A stretch of DNA of 64,000 nt from positions 1 to 64,000 of the forward strand of contig NZ_OZ038525.1 in NCBI RefSeq assembly GCF_964036645.1. Reading direction: 5' to 3'. Position 1 is the stretch's first letter, and every line of letters starts with the position of its first letter. Positions 27,047 to 35,980 of the stretch are shown here, in pieces. Made by a program: the position numbers and the translations under genes. Below the pieces are notes generated by a model. It was not told the DNA's origin. It ran no database searches and saw nothing but the letters and a program-made list of their open reading frames with translations. The DNA is from Tenacibaculum sp. 190524A02b (lineage in GTDB: Bacteria; Bacteroidota; Bacteroidia; Flavobacteriales; Flavobacteriaceae).

Positions 27047-28273
27047 TTATAAATCGTATTGCTTAATTTTTCTGTATAAAGTTCTTTCAGAAATTCCAAG
27101 TTCTTTTGCAGCAAGCTTACGTTTTCCGTTGTTTTTTTCTAATGATTTTCTAATCATTTCAACCTCCTTTTCTTGTAATGATAGGTTTTCATCTTCTTCA
27201 ATAGTTTCAACAAATTCATAATTGTTAGAAGATGGATTTTGAGGTATTTGAACAACTTCAACTTTAGGTGTTTCTATTTGTTGCTCTTGATAAATTCTCT
27301 CTATTAAAGTATGATTGTCTTCTTGAACCTGTTGTGTGTTTCCATCTTTAAGAAGATCAAGAGTTAATTTCTTTAAATCATTAATGTCATTTCGCATATC
27401 GAACAAGATTTTATACATAATATCACGTTCGTTGGCAAAATCACCATTACTATTATTGGTATCTTTAATTACAGCTGGAAGATTCCCTTGAATATTTGGT
27501 AGATATTGAGCTAACTTTTCTGGAGTAATAACTCTATTTTCTTCTACAACAGATATTTGTTCGGCAATATTTCTTAATTGTCTAATATTTCCAGGAAAGT
27601 TATAATTAAGTAATAATTTCACTGCATTTTCATCTAATCGAATAGTAGGCATGCGATATTTTTGAGCGAAATCAGCTGCAAATTTTCTGAATAAAAGATG
27701 AATATCATCACCTCTTTGCCTTAATGGAGGAAGAGGGATTTCAATAGTACTTAATCTATAATATAAATCTTCTCTGAATTTTTCTTTAGCAATAGCTTCA
27801 TGCATATTAACATTAGTTGCAGCAACAATACGCACATTCGTCTTTTGTACTTGAGAAGATCCTACTTTTATAAACTCTCCATTTTCCAACACTCTAAGTA
27901 AACGAACTTGAGTTGTTAAGGGCAACTCACCAACTTCATCTAAAAATATTGTGCCACCATCTGCTACTTCAAAATATCCTTTTCTAGCTTGAGTTGCACC
28001 AGTAAAAGCACCCTTTTCATGTCCAAAAAGTTCGCTGTCAATAGTTCCTTCAGGAATTGCTCCGCAGTTAACAGCTATGTATTTAGCATGTTTTCTGTGT
28101 GATAATTGATGAATAATTTTAGGAATACTTTCTTTACCTACACCACTTTCTCCAACTACTAATACAGAAATATCGGTAGGGGCTACTCTAATAGCTTTTT
28201 CAATGGCTCTATTAAGTAACAGATCATTTCCAATAATTCCAAAACGTTGTTTTATGGCTTGTAAGTTTTCCAT
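27047..28273 (-). CDS. Sigma-54-dependent transcriptional activator lacking a receiver domain
   Basis: AAA+ enhancer-binding protein that remodels sigma-54 RNA polymerase. Walker A GESGVGKES, the sigma-54 contact loop GAFTGA, Walker B GGTIFLDEVGE and the arginine-finger region REDLYYRLSTIEIPLPPLRQR are all present. A Fis-type helix-turn-helix (RKLAAKELGISERTLYRKI) ends the protein. It begins almost directly with the AAA+ domain, with no receiver or PAS domain. I chose the ATG at 28271-28273 (408 residues) because the earlier in-frame codon lies inside miaB. It follows miaB by 19 bases. Confidence 0.93.
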   Translation of the reverse strand: MENLQAIKQRFGIIGNDLLLNRAIEKAIRVAPTDISVLVVGESGVGKESIPKIIHQLSHRKHAKYIAVNCGAIPEGTIDSELFGHEKGAFTGATQARKGYFEVADGGTIFLDEVGELPLTTQVRLLRVLENGEFIKVGSSQVQKTNVRIVAATNVNMHEAIAKEKFREDLYYRLSTIEIPLPPLRQRGDDIHLLFRKFAADFAQKYRMPTIRLDENAVKLLLNYNFPGNIRQLRNIAEQISVVEENRVITPEKLAQYLPNIQGNLPAVIKDTNNSNGDFANERDIMYKILFDMRNDINDLKKLTLDLLKDGNTQQVQEDNHTLIERIYQEQQIETPKVEVVQIPQNPSSNNYEFVETIEEDENLSLQEKEVEMIRKSLEKNNGKRKLAAKELGISERTLYRKIKQYDL

Positions 28274-28292
28274 GTATGAAAGTGTTTGCTTT

Positions 28293-29747
28293 TTAATTAT
28301 TGTCAGAGTACCCAACAGCAGTACCTTTTAATGTAGTTGAAGTACAATCTTCTATTTTTACATTAACAAAGTCTCCCATTTTATAGCTTTCTTTAGGAAA
28401 AACTACTACTGTATTTTGAGTATTACGACCTTTCCATTCGTTTTGGTTTTTCTTAGAAGTACCTTCAATTAAAACCTCTTGGATCTTACCAACTTGTTCT
28501 TTAGCTCTAAATAAACTATGTTCTTGTTGTAAGTTTATAATTTCTTGTAAACGACGTTTTTTTATAGCTAAAGGTATATCATCTTCCATTTTTTTAGCAG
28601 CCAAAGTACCAGGGCGTTCAGAATAAGCAAACATAAAACCAAAACTATATTTAACCTTTTCCATTAAATCAAGGGTGTCTTTATGATCTTCTTCTGTTTC
28701 TCCACAGAACCCAGCTATCATATCTTGACTTAAATGCATTTCAGGAATAATTTTATAAATATTCTCTACTAATTCAAGATATTCTTCTCTTGTATGCAAA
28801 CGATTCATAGCTTTAAGCATAGCGTTACTTCCACTTTGAATAGGTAAATGAATGTATTTACAAATATTTCTATGCTTAGCCATTACATGAATAACATCTA
28901 GCGTCATATCTTGTGGATTAGAAGTTGAAAATCTAAAACGCATTTTAGGAAATTCAGTAGCACACATATCTAAAAGTTGTGCAAAATCTACAGCGGTAGC
29001 TTTCGCCATTTCAGATGCATTTTTAAAATCCTTTTTTAAACCACCACCATACCATAAATAGGAATCAACATTCTGACCTAATAAAGTAATTTCTTTATAG
29101 TTTTTGTCATGCATTGAGCGAACTTCCTCTATAATACTTTTAGGATCACGGCTACGTTCACGTCCTCTTGTAAATGGTACTACACAAAAAGTACACATGT
29201 TATCACAACCACGAGTAATAGAGACAAAGGCAGAAACACCATTAGAGTTTAATCTTACAGGTGAAACATCAGCGTACGTTTCTTCTTTAGAAAGAATAAC
29301 ATTTACAGCATCTCTTCCTGCTTCAACTTCTTCTACAAGATTAGGTAAGTCTCTATAAGCATCTGGTCCAACAACTAAATCAACAATTTTTTCTTCCTCT
29401 AAAAATTTAGCTTTTAAACGTTCAGCCATGCAACCTAAAACACCTACTTTCATTTTAGGATTGTGTTTTTTAGCATGGTTGTATTTTTGCAGCCTGTTTC
29501 TAACAGTTTGTTCTGCTTTTTCACGAATTGAACAAGTGTTGACTAAAACTAAATCTGCTTCATTAATGTCACCTGTAGTATTAAATCCTTGTTCAGCAAG
29601 AATAGAAGCTACAATTTCACTATCATTCATATTCATTTGGCAACCATAACTTTCAATAAAAAGCTTTTTATTGTTACCTTCCTTTTGTTCTGTTAATAAA
29701 GGTTTACCTTGTTTTTTTTCGTCAATAACTTTCTCTACGTGTTCCAT
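28293..29747 (-). CDS. miaB: tRNA-2-methylthio-N6-dimethylallyladenosine synthase MiaB
   Basis: Radical-SAM methylthiotransferase that converts i6A37 to ms2i6A37 in tRNAs reading UNN codons. The N-terminal UPF0004 domain has the auxiliary-cluster cysteines (SYGCQMN, NTCSIR and LGCMAE). The radical-SAM motif is CDNMCTFC at residues 181-188, and a C-terminal TRAM domain covers about 420-480. The 484 residues are complete. A TAnnTTTG element lies at 29780-29787. It heads the minus-strand run leading to secG. Confidence 0.97.
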   Translation of the reverse strand: MEHVEKVIDEKKQGKPLLTEQKEGNNKKLFIESYGCQMNMNDSEIVASILAEQGFNTTGDINEADLVLVNTCSIREKAEQTVRNRLQKYNHAKKHNPKMKVGVLGCMAERLKAKFLEEEKIVDLVVGPDAYRDLPNLVEEVEAGRDAVNVILSKEETYADVSPVRLNSNGVSAFVSITRGCDNMCTFCVVPFTRGRERSRDPKSIIEEVRSMHDKNYKEITLLGQNVDSYLWYGGGLKKDFKNASEMAKATAVDFAQLLDMCATEFPKMRFRFSTSNPQDMTLDVIHVMAKHRNICKYIHLPIQSGSNAMLKAMNRLHTREEYLELVENIYKIIPEMHLSQDMIAGFCGETEEDHKDTLDLMEKVKYSFGFMFAYSERPGTLAAKKMEDDIPLAIKKRRLQEIINLQQEHSLFRAKEQVGKIQEVLIEGTSKKNQNEWKGRNTQNTVVVFPKESYKMGDFVNVKIEDCTSTTLKGTAVGYSDNN

Positions 29748-29779
29748 AATATCCTTATATCGTGATGAAAAATAGAGTG

Positions 29780-29787
29780 CAAAGATA
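29780..29787 (-). promoter_or_regulatory. -7 promoter element for miaB
   Basis: TATCTTTG on the minus strand matches TAnnTTTG, 32 bases before the miaB ATG. A TTTG lies 23 bases upstream as a possible -33 element. Confidence 0.55.
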
Positions 29788-30007
29788 CAACCAAAAAATG
29801 TAATTTATGACAAATTGACATAAATAATTGTTAGCTTTAAAGCAAGAAATAAAGAGTGTTTAGTTAACATTAACAGTGTAAGAAGTGAATTGTATGGAAT
29901 CTTAATTTATAGGATGACTCTTGGGGTTTTAGTTGTAATGACTAAGTATAGTTGTATTAATAAAAAGTAATTTTTTTTATAAGAAGGTCTAATAAAAAAA
30001 AAGTGGC

Positions 30008-30015
30008 TACTTTTG
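30008..30015 (+). promoter_or_regulatory. -7 promoter element for topA
   Basis: TACTTTTG matches TAnnTTTG, 59 bases before the topA ATG. Confidence 0.5.
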
Positions 30016-30074
30016 CAAACTGAAAAACTATACCTTTATATTAGTAGTAGTTTTTAGATAAGAGATTTAGAAGT

Positions 30075-32549
30075 ATGGCAAAGAATTTAGTAATCGTTGA
30101 GTCCCCAGCAAAGGCAAAAACCATTGAAAAGTTTTTAGGAAAAGACTTTCAAGTTGAATCTAGTTTTGGACATATAGCAGATTTACCTTCCAAAGAATTA
30201 GGGGTAAATGTAGAAGGTGATTTTAAACCTAAGTATATAGTTTCTACAGATAAGAAAGCTGTAGTTAAGAAACTAAAGGATTTAGCAAAAAAAGCAGAAA
30301 CTGTTTGGTTAGCTTCCGATGAGGATCGAGAAGGAGAAGCTATTGCTTGGCATTTGGCAGAGCAATTGAAATTGAAAGAGAAAGACACTAAACGTATTGT
30401 TTTTAACTCAATTACTAAAAATGCCATATTAAAGGCAATTGAAAATCCACGTACCATTAATTATAATCTTGTGGACGCTCAACAGGCAAGACGTGTTCTT
30501 GATAGAATAGTAGGATACGAACTCTCTCCAGTGTTATGGAGAAAGGTGAAAGCAGGTTTGTCAGCAGGTAGAGTTCAGTCTGTAGCAGTTAGGCTAATTG
30601 TAGAAAGAGAAAGAGAGATTGAAGCTTTTGAAGCGAAAGCTTCGTATCGTGTTGATGCTGAGTTTTCAAACCAAGAAGGTAAAAGTTTTAAAGCTAAATT
30701 GGCTAAAAATTTTGCAACTAAAAAAGAAGCAGAAGACTTTTTGAATTCTTGTATTGACGCTACGTTTAAAGTAGAGGATTTACAGAAAAAGCCAGCTAAA
30801 AAATCTCCAGCAGCTCCGTTTACAACTTCTACGTTACAACAAGAAGCATCAAGAAAGTTAGGGTTTCCTGTTTCAAAAACAATGATGGTAGCGCAAAGGT
30901 TATATGAAGCAGGTTTAATAACTTATATGAGAACGGATAGTGTAAATTTATCTTCTGAAGCAATGAATGCAGCACAAGATGAAATTACAAAGAGTTATGG
31001 TAAAGAGTATAGTAAGCCAAGAAGTTTTTCAACAAAATCCAAAGGAGCTCAAGAAGCGCACGAGGCTATTCGTCCTACAGATATGACACGCCATGAAGTT
31101 TCTGTGGATTATGACCAAGATAGATTATATAGTTTAATTTGGAAAAGAACTTTGGCTTCACAAATGAGTGATGCTAATTTAGAAAGAACAAGTGTTAAAA
31201 TAAATAACAATAAAAACGATAAACAGTTTGCTGCTAATGGTGAGGTGATTACGTTTGAAGGTTTCTTAAAAGTTTACTTAGAAGGAACAGATAATGAAGA
31301 AGAAGAGCAAGCAGGAATGTTACCTAAAATGCAGGTTAATGAAACCTTATTAAACAAGTTTATATCGGCAACAGAAAGGTATACTAGACCACCAGCAAGA
31401 TTTACTGAAGCATCGTTGGTGAAAAGATTAGAAGAATTAGGTATTGGACGTCCGTCTACTTATGCTCCAACAATTTCAACAGTTCAAAGAAGAGGTTATG
31501 TAGAAAAAGGTACTGCGGAAGGAGTGGAAAGAAAATATACGCAGTTAATGTTAGCAGGAAGTTCGGTTAAAGAAAATAAACTAACTGAAAAAGTAGGGGC
31601 AGATAAAGGAAAGTTAATGCCGACTGATATTGGTAATATAGTTAATGACTTTTTAGTAGAGAACTTTAAAAAAGTATTAGACTATGGCTTTACTGCAAAA
31701 GTAGAAAATGATTTTGATGATATTGCTGAAGGAAAAGAAAACTGGACTTCAATTATTAAAGATTTTTACAAAGATTTCCACCCAAATGTGAAAGATGTTG
31801 CAGAAAATGCAGAAAGAGCAAGCGGACAACGTTTATTAGGTGTGGATCCTGAAAGCGGAAAGAATGTATATGTACGTTTAGGCCGTTTTGGAGCAATGGT
31901 TCAAATAGGTGAGGCAACTGATGAAGAGAAACCTAAATTTGCAAGCCTTCAGGGAGATCAAACGTTAAGTTCTATTACTTACGAGGAAGCAATGGACTTA
32001 TTTAAGTTGCCTAAAACATTAGGTGAATATGAAGAAAAAGAAGTAGTAGTGGCTAATGGACGTTTTGGGCCTTATATAAAATTTGACAGTAAGTACGTAT
32101 CTCTTGATAAAGGAGAAAACCCAATGTCTGTAGATATGGAAAGAGCTATTGAGTTGATTGAAGCAAAAAGAAAAGCAGATGCTCCTATTGGTGAATATGA
32201 AGGGATGCCAATACAAAAAGGTGTAGGTAGGTTCGGACCCTTTATAAAATGGAACAGTATTTTTATTAATGTCAATAAAAAATATGATTTTGATAACTTG
32301 TCGCAAAATGATTTAGAAGAGTTAATAGAAGATAAGAAACGAAAGGAACGCGAAAAGTTAATCCATAACTTTGAAGAAGTTGGAATTCGAGTAGAAAAAG
32401 CGCGTTGGGGAAGGTTTAATGTTATTAAAGGTAAGATAAAAGTTGAATTACCTAAAACAACAGAAATAGAGAAGTTGACCCAAGAAGAGGCGGTTAAAAT
32501 GATAGAAGCTAAAACACCTAAAAAGAAAACTGTTAAAAAAAAGAAATAA
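30075..32549 (+). CDS. topA: DNA topoisomerase I
   Basis: Type IA topoisomerase that relaxes negative supercoils. The Toprim domain (KNLVIVESPAKAKTIEKFLG at the N-terminus, ASDEDREGEAIAWHL) is followed by the catalytic domains with active-site Tyr284 in LITYMRTDS. The C-terminal half contains TopA repeat motifs (GRFGAMVQIG, GRFGPYIKF, GRFGPFIKW) without four-cysteine zinc fingers. It ends in a Lys-rich tail (TPKKKTVKKKK). The length of 824 residues and zinc-free C-terminus are usual for Bacteroidota. Confidence 0.97.
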   Translation: MAKNLVIVESPAKAKTIEKFLGKDFQVESSFGHIADLPSKELGVNVEGDFKPKYIVSTDKKAVVKKLKDLAKKAETVWLASDEDREGEAIAWHLAEQLKLKEKDTKRIVFNSITKNAILKAIENPRTINYNLVDAQQARRVLDRIVGYELSPVLWRKVKAGLSAGRVQSVAVRLIVEREREIEAFEAKASYRVDAEFSNQEGKSFKAKLAKNFATKKEAEDFLNSCIDATFKVEDLQKKPAKKSPAAPFTTSTLQQEASRKLGFPVSKTMMVAQRLYEAGLITYMRTDSVNLSSEAMNAAQDEITKSYGKEYSKPRSFSTKSKGAQEAHEAIRPTDMTRHEVSVDYDQDRLYSLIWKRTLASQMSDANLERTSVKINNNKNDKQFAANGEVITFEGFLKVYLEGTDNEEEEQAGMLPKMQVNETLLNKFISATERYTRPPARFTEASLVKRLEELGIGRPSTYAPTISTVQRRGYVEKGTAEGVERKYTQLMLAGSSVKENKLTEKVGADKGKLMPTDIGNIVNDFLVENFKKVLDYGFTAKVENDFDDIAEGKENWTSIIKDFYKDFHPNVKDVAENAERASGQRLLGVDPESGKNVYVRLGRFGAMVQIGEATDEEKPKFASLQGDQTLSSITYEEAMDLFKLPKTLGEYEEKEVVVANGRFGPYIKFDSKYVSLDKGENPMSVDMERAIELIEAKRKADAPIGEYEGMPIQKGVGRFGPFIKWNSIFINVNKKYDFDNLSQNDLEELIEDKKRKEREKLIHNFEEVGIRVEKARWGRFNVIKGKIKVELPKTTEIEKLTQEEAVKMIEAKTPKKKTVKKKK

Positions 32550-32613
32550 ACTAAAGTGTCGCATACTAATAAGTTTTTATTATATTGCGATATCTTTTAA
32601 TCCCCTTAAATAG

Positions 32614-33771
32614 ATGAATGTTGATTTTTTCTCACCGATTAATGACTCGGTAGTATCACATGTTATGTCGCAACCATCAATGGTTTTAGGAAAAATCGTT
32701 GAGCTTTACACAAAAGAAAATGGTTGGCCTGATTTATCAGATGTCAGGTTAGCTGTGATAGGAGTTGCTGAAGGAAGAGGGACAAATCAATATAATTGCG
32801 ATGAAGGGTTATATCACATAAGAAAACAATTGTATTCATTGTATGCAGGGAATTGGCATTCAAAAATTGTTGACTTAGGAGATATAGAACAAGGAGCGAC
32901 AATACAAGATACATATTTTGCCTTGTCCTCAATTATAACTTCACTGCTAAAACAAAACATCATACCTATTGTAATTGGAGGGAGTCAGGATTTGACCTAT
33001 GCTGTGTATAGAGCATATGACGCTTTAGAACAAACTGTAAATCTAGTATCTGTAGATAGTAGATTTGATATTGGTAGTTCTGAAGAGAGTCTGTTGTCAA
33101 GATCTTTTTTGAGTAAAGTAATAATGGAAGAACCCAATAATTTATTTAATTACAGTAATATTGGGTACCAAACATATTTTAATTCACAAGAAGAAATTGG
33201 ACTTTTGGATAAGTTATATTTTGACGCCTATCGATTAGGGGAAGTAAAAGATATAACTCTGGTTGAGCCAATATTGAGAGATGCAGATATCGTTAGTATA
33301 GATATTGGTTGTGTTAGGCAAAGTGAAGCCCCGGGAAATGAAAATGCATCACCTAATGGATTTTATGGTGAAGATTTATGCGCAATAGCAAGATATGCAG
33401 GGATAAGTGACAAAGTTAGCTCTTTTGGTGTCTATGAATATAGTAGCACTTTAGATAATAATAATCAAACATCTAAGTTAATAGCACAAGCTATATGGTA
33501 TTTTATAGAAGGAGTTAACTATAGAGCTAATGATTATCCATACGCAACAAAGGAGAGTTATCAGAAATATACAGTAGTATTGGAAGATGATGATCCATTA
33601 AACTTTTATAAAAGTGATAAAAGTGGGCGTTGGTGGATGGAAATAAATTTAATATCGAATAATAAACACAAAAGACATGCGTTAATACCATGTAACTATC
33701 GGGATTATGAACAAGCATTGAATCATAAAATACCGAAAAGATGGTTTAAAGCATTGCAAAAACTTACGTAA
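32614..33771 (+). CDS. Arginase/formimidoylglutamase-fold protein with degenerate metal site
   Basis: A 385-residue ureohydrolase-superfamily protein. The fold motifs are recognisable but altered. GGxHS/GGGHD is GGSQD (residues 122-126), DAHxD is DSRFD (148-152), and SxDxDxxDP is SIDIGCVRQSEAP (Asp230, Gly232). Three of the six expected manganese ligands (two His, one Asp) are therefore replaced by Gln125, Arg150 and Gly232, while Asp148, Asp152 and Asp230 remain. Normal arginase activity is unlikely. It lies directly upstream of gldK, and its stop codon sits within a hairpin (33761-33786). A non-catalytic role tied to gliding/T9SS is speculative. Confidence 0.82.
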   Translation: MNVDFFSPINDSVVSHVMSQPSMVLGKIVELYTKENGWPDLSDVRLAVIGVAEGRGTNQYNCDEGLYHIRKQLYSLYAGNWHSKIVDLGDIEQGATIQDTYFALSSIITSLLKQNIIPIVIGGSQDLTYAVYRAYDALEQTVNLVSVDSRFDIGSSEESLLSRSFLSKVIMEEPNNLFNYSNIGYQTYFNSQEEIGLLDKLYFDAYRLGEVKDITLVEPILRDADIVSIDIGCVRQSEAPGNENASPNGFYGEDLCAIARYAGISDKVSSFGVYEYSSTLDNNNQTSKLIAQAIWYFIEGVNYRANDYPYATKESYQKYTVVLEDDDPLNFYKSDKSGRWWMEINLISNNKHKRHALIPCNYRDYEQALNHKIPKRWFKALQKLT

Positions 33772-33786
33772 ACGTAAGTTATTTTT
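33761..33786 (+). terminator. Hairpin overlapping the arginase-fold gene stop codon
   Basis: AACTTACG (33761-33768) / CGTAAGTT (33773-33780) with a 4-base loop TAAA that contains the TAA stop codon, followed by ATTTTT. The T-run is short, so it may be an attenuator that lets some transcription reach gldK. Confidence 0.55.
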
Positions 33787-33835
33787 GAGAAATAATTTTT
33801 TATAACACGTAATTGTTTTTTAATAAAAAAAATAA

Positions 33836-33843
33836 TAGGTTTA
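33836..33843 (+). promoter_or_regulatory. Probable gldK promoter
   Basis: TAGGTTTA is one base from TAnnTTTG, and a TTG at about 33813-33815 lies 20 bases upstream in the expected -33 position. It lies 28 bases before the gldK ATG. Confidence 0.4.
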
Positions 33844-33871
33844 CGCCTCTTTTTTAAGAAAGGAATAAAGT

Positions 33872-35248
33872 ATGAAGAAATTAGCAGCATTTGCATTATT
33901 AGTATCTATCGTTTACGCCTGTGGTGGTTCAGGAGGTGATAGAGGAGAGTTAGTAGGAGAAAAGTCAAAAAGAAAATGGTTTGCTGAAAAACCATATGGA
34001 ATGGCTAAGATACCTGGAGGTTCTTTTACAATGGGTAAACAGGATGAAGATCCGTTAGGAGCAATGAATGCACCAACTAAAACGGTTACTGTACAGCCGT
34101 TTTATATGGATGAGTCAGAAATAACAAACAGCGAGTACAAACAGTTTGTTGTTTGGGTAAGAGATTCCATTACAAGAACAAAACTAGCATACCAAGCAGA
34201 ATTTGCTTCTGGAGGAGATGAAGGAGCTGAAGGAGATAAGGCTACAGGTATTCAATTATATGCTTTTGCTTCTAAAGATACGGTGAATGAGAGTCCTTAC
34301 GATAAATATATGCGTGAAAATTACTACGAAGTAGGTGAAGGACTGGATTCTTTAAAACCTTTAAATTGGGAGGAAGATATTATTTGGGAGCAAAGTGAAT
34401 TTCCAGATGAAGATTACGTTGAAGTAATGGATTCATTATATATAAAAAAGGATGAAGCCTTAAATGGTATTAGGACTTTTAATACAGATTTATTAAATTA
34501 CAGGTATTATTGGTTTGATAATGAAATGGCTGCTAGGTCTGGAAAGAATAGAAAAGAATTCATGAAAGATGAAGTGTTAAATATTTATCCAGATACCACA
34601 GTATGGATTAAAGATTTTAACTATTCATATAATGATCCAATGCACCAAGAATATTTTGCACACAAAGCTTATGAAAACTATCCAGTAGTAGGTGTTACAT
34701 GGAAACAAGCAAAAGCTTTTTGTCATTGGAGAACAAAAAATAAAAATAGATACCAACGTTCAAAGAAAAAATTAGGTTTAGTACCAGCTTTTAGATTACC
34801 AACTGAAGCAGAGTGGGAGTATGCAGCACGTGGAGGATTGAATTACGCTAAGTATCCTTGGGGAGGTCCAAGTACAACTAGTGATAGAGGTTGCTTCTTA
34901 GCGAATTTTAAACCAGTTCGTGGAGATTATGCAGCAGATGGCGCTTTATATACTGTAGAAGCAGAATCTTATAACCCTAATGAATACGGCTTGTACAATA
35001 TGGCAGGAAATGTGGCTGAATGGACAAATACAGCATACAACCAAATGTCTTATTACATGGGGTCAACAATGAATCCTAACGTAGAGAATAGAGAAAATAG
35101 AAGAAAAATAATCCGTGGAGGATCTTGGAAAGATGTAGCGTATTTCTTAGAAGTAAGTTCAAGAGATTGGGAATATGCAGATACAGCAAGAAGTTACATT
35201 GGGTTTAGAACAGTTCAAGATTATTTAGGAACAAATAAAAGTAAATAA
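33872..35248 (+). CDS. gldK: Gliding motility / T9SS lipoprotein GldK
   Basis: Outer-membrane lipoprotein that forms, with GldN, the periplasmic ring of the type IX secretion system. The leader ends SIVYAC (Cys17). The remainder is a formylglycine-generating-enzyme (FGE-sulfatase) fold: MAKIPGGSFTMGKQDED near the start, FRLPTEAEWEYAARGG (about 309-324), NEYGLYNMAGNVAEWT and RKIIRGGSWKDVAYFLEVSSRD toward the end. The 458 residues match GldK. It opens the four-gene gldKLMN operon. Confidence 0.97.
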   Translation: MKKLAAFALLVSIVYACGGSGGDRGELVGEKSKRKWFAEKPYGMAKIPGGSFTMGKQDEDPLGAMNAPTKTVTVQPFYMDESEITNSEYKQFVVWVRDSITRTKLAYQAEFASGGDEGAEGDKATGIQLYAFASKDTVNESPYDKYMRENYYEVGEGLDSLKPLNWEEDIIWEQSEFPDEDYVEVMDSLYIKKDEALNGIRTFNTDLLNYRYYWFDNEMAARSGKNRKEFMKDEVLNIYPDTTVWIKDFNYSYNDPMHQEYFAHKAYENYPVVGVTWKQAKAFCHWRTKNKNRYQRSKKKLGLVPAFRLPTEAEWEYAARGGLNYAKYPWGGPSTTSDRGCFLANFKPVRGDYAADGALYTVEAESYNPNEYGLYNMAGNVAEWTNTAYNQMSYYMGSTMNPNVENRENRRKIIRGGSWKDVAYFLEVSSRDWEYADTARSYIGFRTVQDYLGTNKSK

Positions 35249-35306
35249 GAGTTTAAACAAGAATAAATAGTAATAATTAAAAATTCCCTTAAAAAAAGTA
35301 AAAATT

Positions 35307-35945
35307 ATGGCACAATCGAAATCAACTAAGAAATTATTTAATCTAGCGTACGGTCTAGGAGCGGCAATTGTAATTTTAGGAGCGTTATTCAAAATTTTAC
35401 ACTGGCCCTTTGGAAACGAAATGCTAATGGCTGGTATGATTACAGAAGCATTAGTATTTGCTTTATCTGCATTTGAACCAGTAGAAGAAGATTTAGATTG
35501 GACTAAAGTATATCCTGAATTAGCTGGTGGATCAACATCTAGAAAAGGTAAAAAAGAAGCCTCTCCAGATGAAGCACAAAGTATGTTATCTCAAAAATTA
35601 GATAATATTTTAAAAGAAGCTAAATTAGATGCAAATTTAATTTCAAGTTTAGGTGATAGTATTAAAAACTTCCAAGGAGCTGCTGAAGGATTAACAGCTA
35701 CTTCTACTACGGTTTCTTCAACTAATCAATATAATGAGCAAATGTCTATGGCTGCTGCTAAGTTAGAGTCTTTAAACGGTTTATATGCTACTCAAGTAGA
35801 AAATGCTAGTAAACAAGCAGATTTAAACTCTGCATTAGTAGAAAACTCTCAGCGTTTACAAGAGCAAATGGATTCATTAGCTACAAACTTATCTTCATTA
35901 AATGGAGTATATGGAGGTATGTTATCTGCAATGTCTAATAAATAA
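35307..35945 (+). CDS. gldL: T9SS motor subunit GldL
   Basis: Inner-membrane stator protein that, with GldM, uses the proton gradient to power T9SS export and gliding. Two transmembrane helices (about 10-31 and 39-56) are joined by the short loop HWPFGNE. They contain the charged residues Lys29 and Glu47 expected in a proton-driven motor. A long cytoplasmic helical domain follows (Gln/Ser/Ala-rich, about 90-212). The 212 residues are typical. It lies 58 bases after gldK in the same operon. Confidence 0.97.
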   Translation: MAQSKSTKKLFNLAYGLGAAIVILGALFKILHWPFGNEMLMAGMITEALVFALSAFEPVEEDLDWTKVYPELAGGSTSRKGKKEASPDEAQSMLSQKLDNILKEAKLDANLISSLGDSIKNFQGAAEGLTATSTTVSSTNQYNEQMSMAAAKLESLNGLYATQVENASKQADLNSALVENSQRLQEQMDSLATNLSSLNGVYGGMLSAMSNK

Positions 35946-35980
35946 TTAGTTACTAGTTAACTTAAATCAAACTGATTAAT

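Larger units (their letters stand above)
29748..30074. other. Divergent promoter region between miaB and topA
   Basis: AT-rich interval without coding potential. It holds the outward-facing -7 elements for miaB (29780-29787, minus) and topA (30008-30015, plus). Nothing else is recognised. Confidence 0.6.

Noticed and set aside
28274..28315. Longer start for the sigma-54 activator overlapping miaB
   Set aside because: The added 14 residues are encoded by the end of miaB and the spacer, and the ATG at 28273 gives the normal short N-terminus.
30149..30457. Antisense open frames in topA (also 32019-32306)
   Set aside because: Shadows of a well-conserved gene; the amino-acid composition is typical of reverse-complement translation.
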